NCBI GenBank assembly: GCA_027943335.1
Contig: BSBK01007859.1
Coordinates: 186,001-250,000, forward strand
Reading direction: 5' to 3'
Length of the DNA: 64,000 nt
Source: Chamaecyparis obtusa
Lineage: Eukaryota > Streptophyta > Pinopsida > Cupressales > Cupressaceae
Shown: piece after piece, positions 61,225 to 64,000 of the stretch
Layout: each line of letters begins with the position of its first letter
Numbering within the stretch: the stretch's first letter is position 1
Made by a program: the position numbers and the translations under genes
Notes under the pieces: generated by a model
Database searches by the model: none
What the model was told of the DNA's origin: nothing
The model's input: the letters and a program-made list of their open reading frames with translations, nothing else

Positions 61225-61720
61225 TCACATTCCATCCTTTGTCAGGGAATAGGTATTTGCATGACCATCATTTACAACACATTTGTGAAACTGCCATGTT
61301 CTACCCAACAACATATGACATACATCCATAGATATGATATCACATAGTACCTTATCCCGGTACCCGCCAATCTTGAACTTCACTAGGCATTGTTCATTGA
61401 CCATGACCTTGTGGTCATCCTTTACCCAGGCAATCCGATATGGATGTGGGTTCTTCTGTCTCTTGAGCTTTAGCTTTGTCACATCTCTTTTGACAGCAAA
61501 TTGTGAGTGCTTCCACTATCAATAATCACATCACAACACTTACCCTCACACTTGCACCTGGTGCGAAATAGGCTCCTCCTTTGTTCAGGTTCATTCTCAC
61601 CACTTAGCAAGACTCTTTTGTTAATCAACATTTCTCCTCTTTCAACATCTTCAAAATATGACAATCTGGCATCTTCAGCTACATGTGCAACTCTGGCTTG
61701 GCCTTCATTTCTCTTATCTA
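61225..61720 (-). pseudogene. G3 aspartic protease, one frameshift
   Basis: The minus strand reads RCKCEGKCCDVIIDSGSTHN then LLSKEM, with the intact active site. A lost base at about 61480 shifts the frame (LLSKEM to VTKLKLKRQ), after which 61225-61482 continues KVLCDIISMDVCHMLLGRTW, the protease C-terminal part, to a TGA. Confidence 0.88.
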
Positions 61721-62765
61721 TACTTCCTTGGCATTGAGGACATTCAAATGCCCTATGACCTTCTGCTCCACAATGAAAACATGTTCCACAGAAGCCTCCT
61801 CTTCCAGATCCTTGTCCTCTTCCTCTTCCTCTCTGATCTCTATTATTCTGATCTTGGAAATGATTAGAATTATTTCCTCTCTGATTTTGGCTACTAATGG
61901 CCTCATCTTTCTTCTTTAAATCTTCATTTCGGCCACCATATGACCATCCACTGGATCTTCCACCATGACCTCTTCCATTTTATCTGCTCTCAAATTTATT
62001 GTTCAGCTTTTCCTCTACTTTTAGGGCAAACTGGTATGCCTCCTCTATATTGTTCATTTGAACCAGAGTCAACTCCTCTTGAATGCTTGGTCTTAACCCA
62101 TTAAGGTATCACGCAATTTTCTCCTTATCAGCTTCTGCATGTCCTGTTCTGATGAGGAGTCAATAGAACTCCTCTGTATACTCCCGAACAGATTTTTCTA
62201 CTTGCTTCAAACTTTGCATTTTCTTCAGTAGGTCAAGCTCATAATCAACAAGAATGAACTGTCACTTCAATTTATCCACCATTCGATCCCATCTTGTGAT
62301 TTTATCTTTCCCTCTTCTATTTCACTCCAATTGAATCTCTTGCCACCAGATCTTCGCATGACCTTTCAAGCTGGCCTTCACAAATTTGACCCTATCAGGA
62401 TCCTCAACATCTTCATACTCAAAATATTCCTCACATTCATTGATCCAGTTAATCAATTCTTCTGGGTTAAGATTTCTAGAAAATGTAGGGACCTCAATCT
62501 TAGGTCTTTTGCCAATCTTAGAAATGACCTGAAAATGTCTTTCTTCCTTCTGGTTCACAATTTTGACTTCTCCTTCTTGATATTCTTGTTCGGCTTCATC
62601 CTCACTTCCATCTCTGACATTAAGATTCATTCCTCTATGAATCTCTTCTTGCAATGCTCGCACTTGTCTCTGCAACTCTCTAACTTTAGGTGTCACAGCA
62701 CCAGCTCTTTCACCATGTTCTCTTTGTGGAGGCATTTTCATGATGCGTGCTGAAACCCTAACCAC
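61721..62765 (-). pseudogene. G3 Gag with intact zinc knuckle, five in-frame stops
   Basis: From ATG at 62765 the frame reads an N-terminal basic and coiled region (VRELQRQVRALQEEIHRG), then PTFSRNLNPEELINWINECE, YEDVEDPDRVKFVKASLKGH and AKIWWQEIQ, the Retrotrans_gag core. It continues in one frame through five stops (TGA near 62323, 62272, 62158 and 62113; TAA near 61980) to the knuckle CFHCGAEGHRAFEC (61740-61781), intact. FY-stop-LLIRTG and KIA-stop-YLNGL stand for conserved Arg, so CGA has become TGA. Confidence 0.92.
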
Positions 62766-62822
62766 GGTCCTGGTGCAAACTGCCTCACAGTCAGTGATCT
62801 GTTCATAGGTTCAAGAACTCCT

Positions 62823-62834
62823 GCTCTGATACCA
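62823..62834 (-). other. G3 primer-binding site (initiator tRNA-Met)
   Basis: The minus strand reads TGGTATCAGAGC, a perfect match to the plant initiator methionine tRNA end, two bases inside the LTR end at 62837. Confidence 0.93.
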
Positions 62835-62836
62835 CT

Positions 62837-64000
62837 TGATGAAGGGTGCTCCCCTTAATACCACAAACACATAATATAAATAGAGAAACAACAACAATAT
62901 GCAAGAAAAATCGGCTTCTTACTATCTCCACAAATGTGGAATTACAAACTTTTAGAATTACAATATGCAAAGCCACATGGGCATTCCCTTACATTATTCT
63001 GTAGGACAAAGCCTTGAATTATTACCCAGGTCTACTTAGAACTGCCCTAGACAACATTACGGGCCTTCTTTATATAGGCAATTTCCACCACCCGAGAAGG
63101 TTCAAGAAATTTAACCCTTAGGGCCGACCAAACTTAGAATTATTTTATTTTACAATTTATTACATCAAAGTCAGCTCAAAATGACTCTTGAAACCCAAAC
63201 AAAAATTTTGAAGGAAAATTATTTACTGCCATTTCAAGTGACCCAACTTCTGAAGACCATAAGTAATCTCCAGTTGACCTGATTGACCATTATAACCCCA
63301 TTTTGGAAATGCCACGAAGCGCTCTACAGGCTTGATTAGTGTAAAGTGCCCGCCACCCAAAATTTTGACCTCATTTAGGGCCTCTAAAGCCTTCAAAACT
63401 GAGTCTGAAGTTTCTGTACCGTGCTGCCAATACCAAAAATCTTCAATATCTTCAAAACTAGACCTGATCTAGCCATGAAACTTTACTGGTAGGTTGATAC
63501 GACTGAGATGGACCTCCACATGTGAAATCAAAACATTCCGAGACTGGATGATCAACTTACTAAAAATAGAAAGTTTCCATAAATAACAGCTCTACACAAG
63601 ATAGCCCTTATTGAATACAAAAACAAAAATATTTTTAGTTGATGCAAGATTGCTCTTACACCCAGGATACTCCTGCATTAGACACCCGGGGTAATTTAAG
63701 AAGTGACCCTATCATGACTCAGGTGTGCAGAGGAAAACCAAGATGGTTAACCTCCTCCTTTGTCAGCCATGATGAATCTTCAATAGGTCATCCTTTCCAC
63801 TTGACTAGATATTCTTCATATGTCTTGTTCCTTGTGCTTTTGCCAACTCGACTATCCAATATGTCTTCAATCTCTTTGTTATCTGGACTAGTTGCTGGAA
63901 TAATCCATTGTGATACTGTAATGTCATCTTCAACACCTCCCTCATGATACTCTGTCAAATCTAAAATGTTAAACACTGGTGAAATATTCAGCACAGTAGG
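62837..64000 (-). repeat. G3 5' LTR, running off the window
   Basis: On the plus strand it starts TGATGAAGGGTGCTCCCC next to the primer-binding site. From 62979 on it matches 57498-58511. It holds a copy of the chromodomain (EIEDILDSRVGKSTRNKTYE). The far end lies beyond the window. Confidence 0.87.

Larger units (their letters stand above)
57498..64000 (-). mobile_element. G3: Ty3/gypsy chromovirus, nearly complete layout, many stops
   Basis: On the minus strand, from right to left: LTR (62837 to beyond the window), primer-binding site, gag with zinc knuckle, protease, reverse transcriptase, RNase H, integrase, chromodomain, and a second LTR copy (57498-58511 at least). The reading frame from gag ATG (62765) to the protease is a single frame broken only by in-frame stops. 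The 3' LTR lacks the last roughly 142 bases found at 62837-62978, so its outer end is truncated against G2. Confidence 0.92.

Overview
This is a stretch of a large, repeat-rich land-plant nuclear genome. I see no independent host gene. It is built almost wholly of transposable elements nested in one another: Ty1/copia and Ty3/gypsy retrotransposons (one a chromodomain type), a gag-only element with very long LTRs, solo LTRs, and one giant CACTA (En/Spm) DNA transposon. The TNP2/DUF4218/DUF4216 transposase and the retroelement types are plant-specific. The heavy decay and very large elements would fit a gymnosperm, but that is inference. There are no rRNA, tRNA, CRISPR or bacterial features.

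Layout. (1) 1-3218 and 20035-20626 are the two halves of one decayed minus-strand Ty3/gypsy element (G1). Its gag is split by a retroelement with about 3.44-kb LTRs (3219-20034, 5-bp flanks cattt/cattc) that carries only a gag. The right LTR of that element is itself split by a full-length minus-strand Ty1/copia element (copia-1, 9629-17171), giving three nested levels. (2) 20627-25770 is a plus-strand copia (copia-2) that has lost its 5' end. (3) 25771-27114 and 55308-57497 are probable halves of another minus-strand gypsy-like gag-protease region (G2), interrupted by an LTR (27115-28082 plus 54879-55307), which is in turn interrupted by the CACTA element. (4) 28083-54878 is a 26.8-kb CACTA element with matching CACTA termini and a 3-bp ATT target duplication. 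(5) 57498-64000 is a minus-strand gypsy chromovirus (G3) whose chromodomain lies inside its LTR. It is intact in layout but full of stops of the C-to-T type.

The CACTA element is the main interest. Its plus-strand core holds three split genes in order: a 10-exon TNP2-type transposase (35840-40098, one in-frame TAG), a two-exon SET-domain protein (40352-41228, open frame), and a 12-exon gene with a Transposase_24/TNPA-like domain (41302-44080, exons summing to exactly 475 codons). On either side lie long arms of hairpin-forming repeats in mirrored orientation, with a GTCGCAATTGCGAC palindrome near both ends. Known En/Spm biology (TNPD cuts, TNPA binds subterminal repeats and can reverse silencing, both from one pre-mRNA) suggests a transposition module here that has also gained a putative chromatin-modifying enzyme.

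Gene models are hand-spliced from GT-AG sites and reading-frame continuity. Domain names rest on motif recognition, not on a database search.
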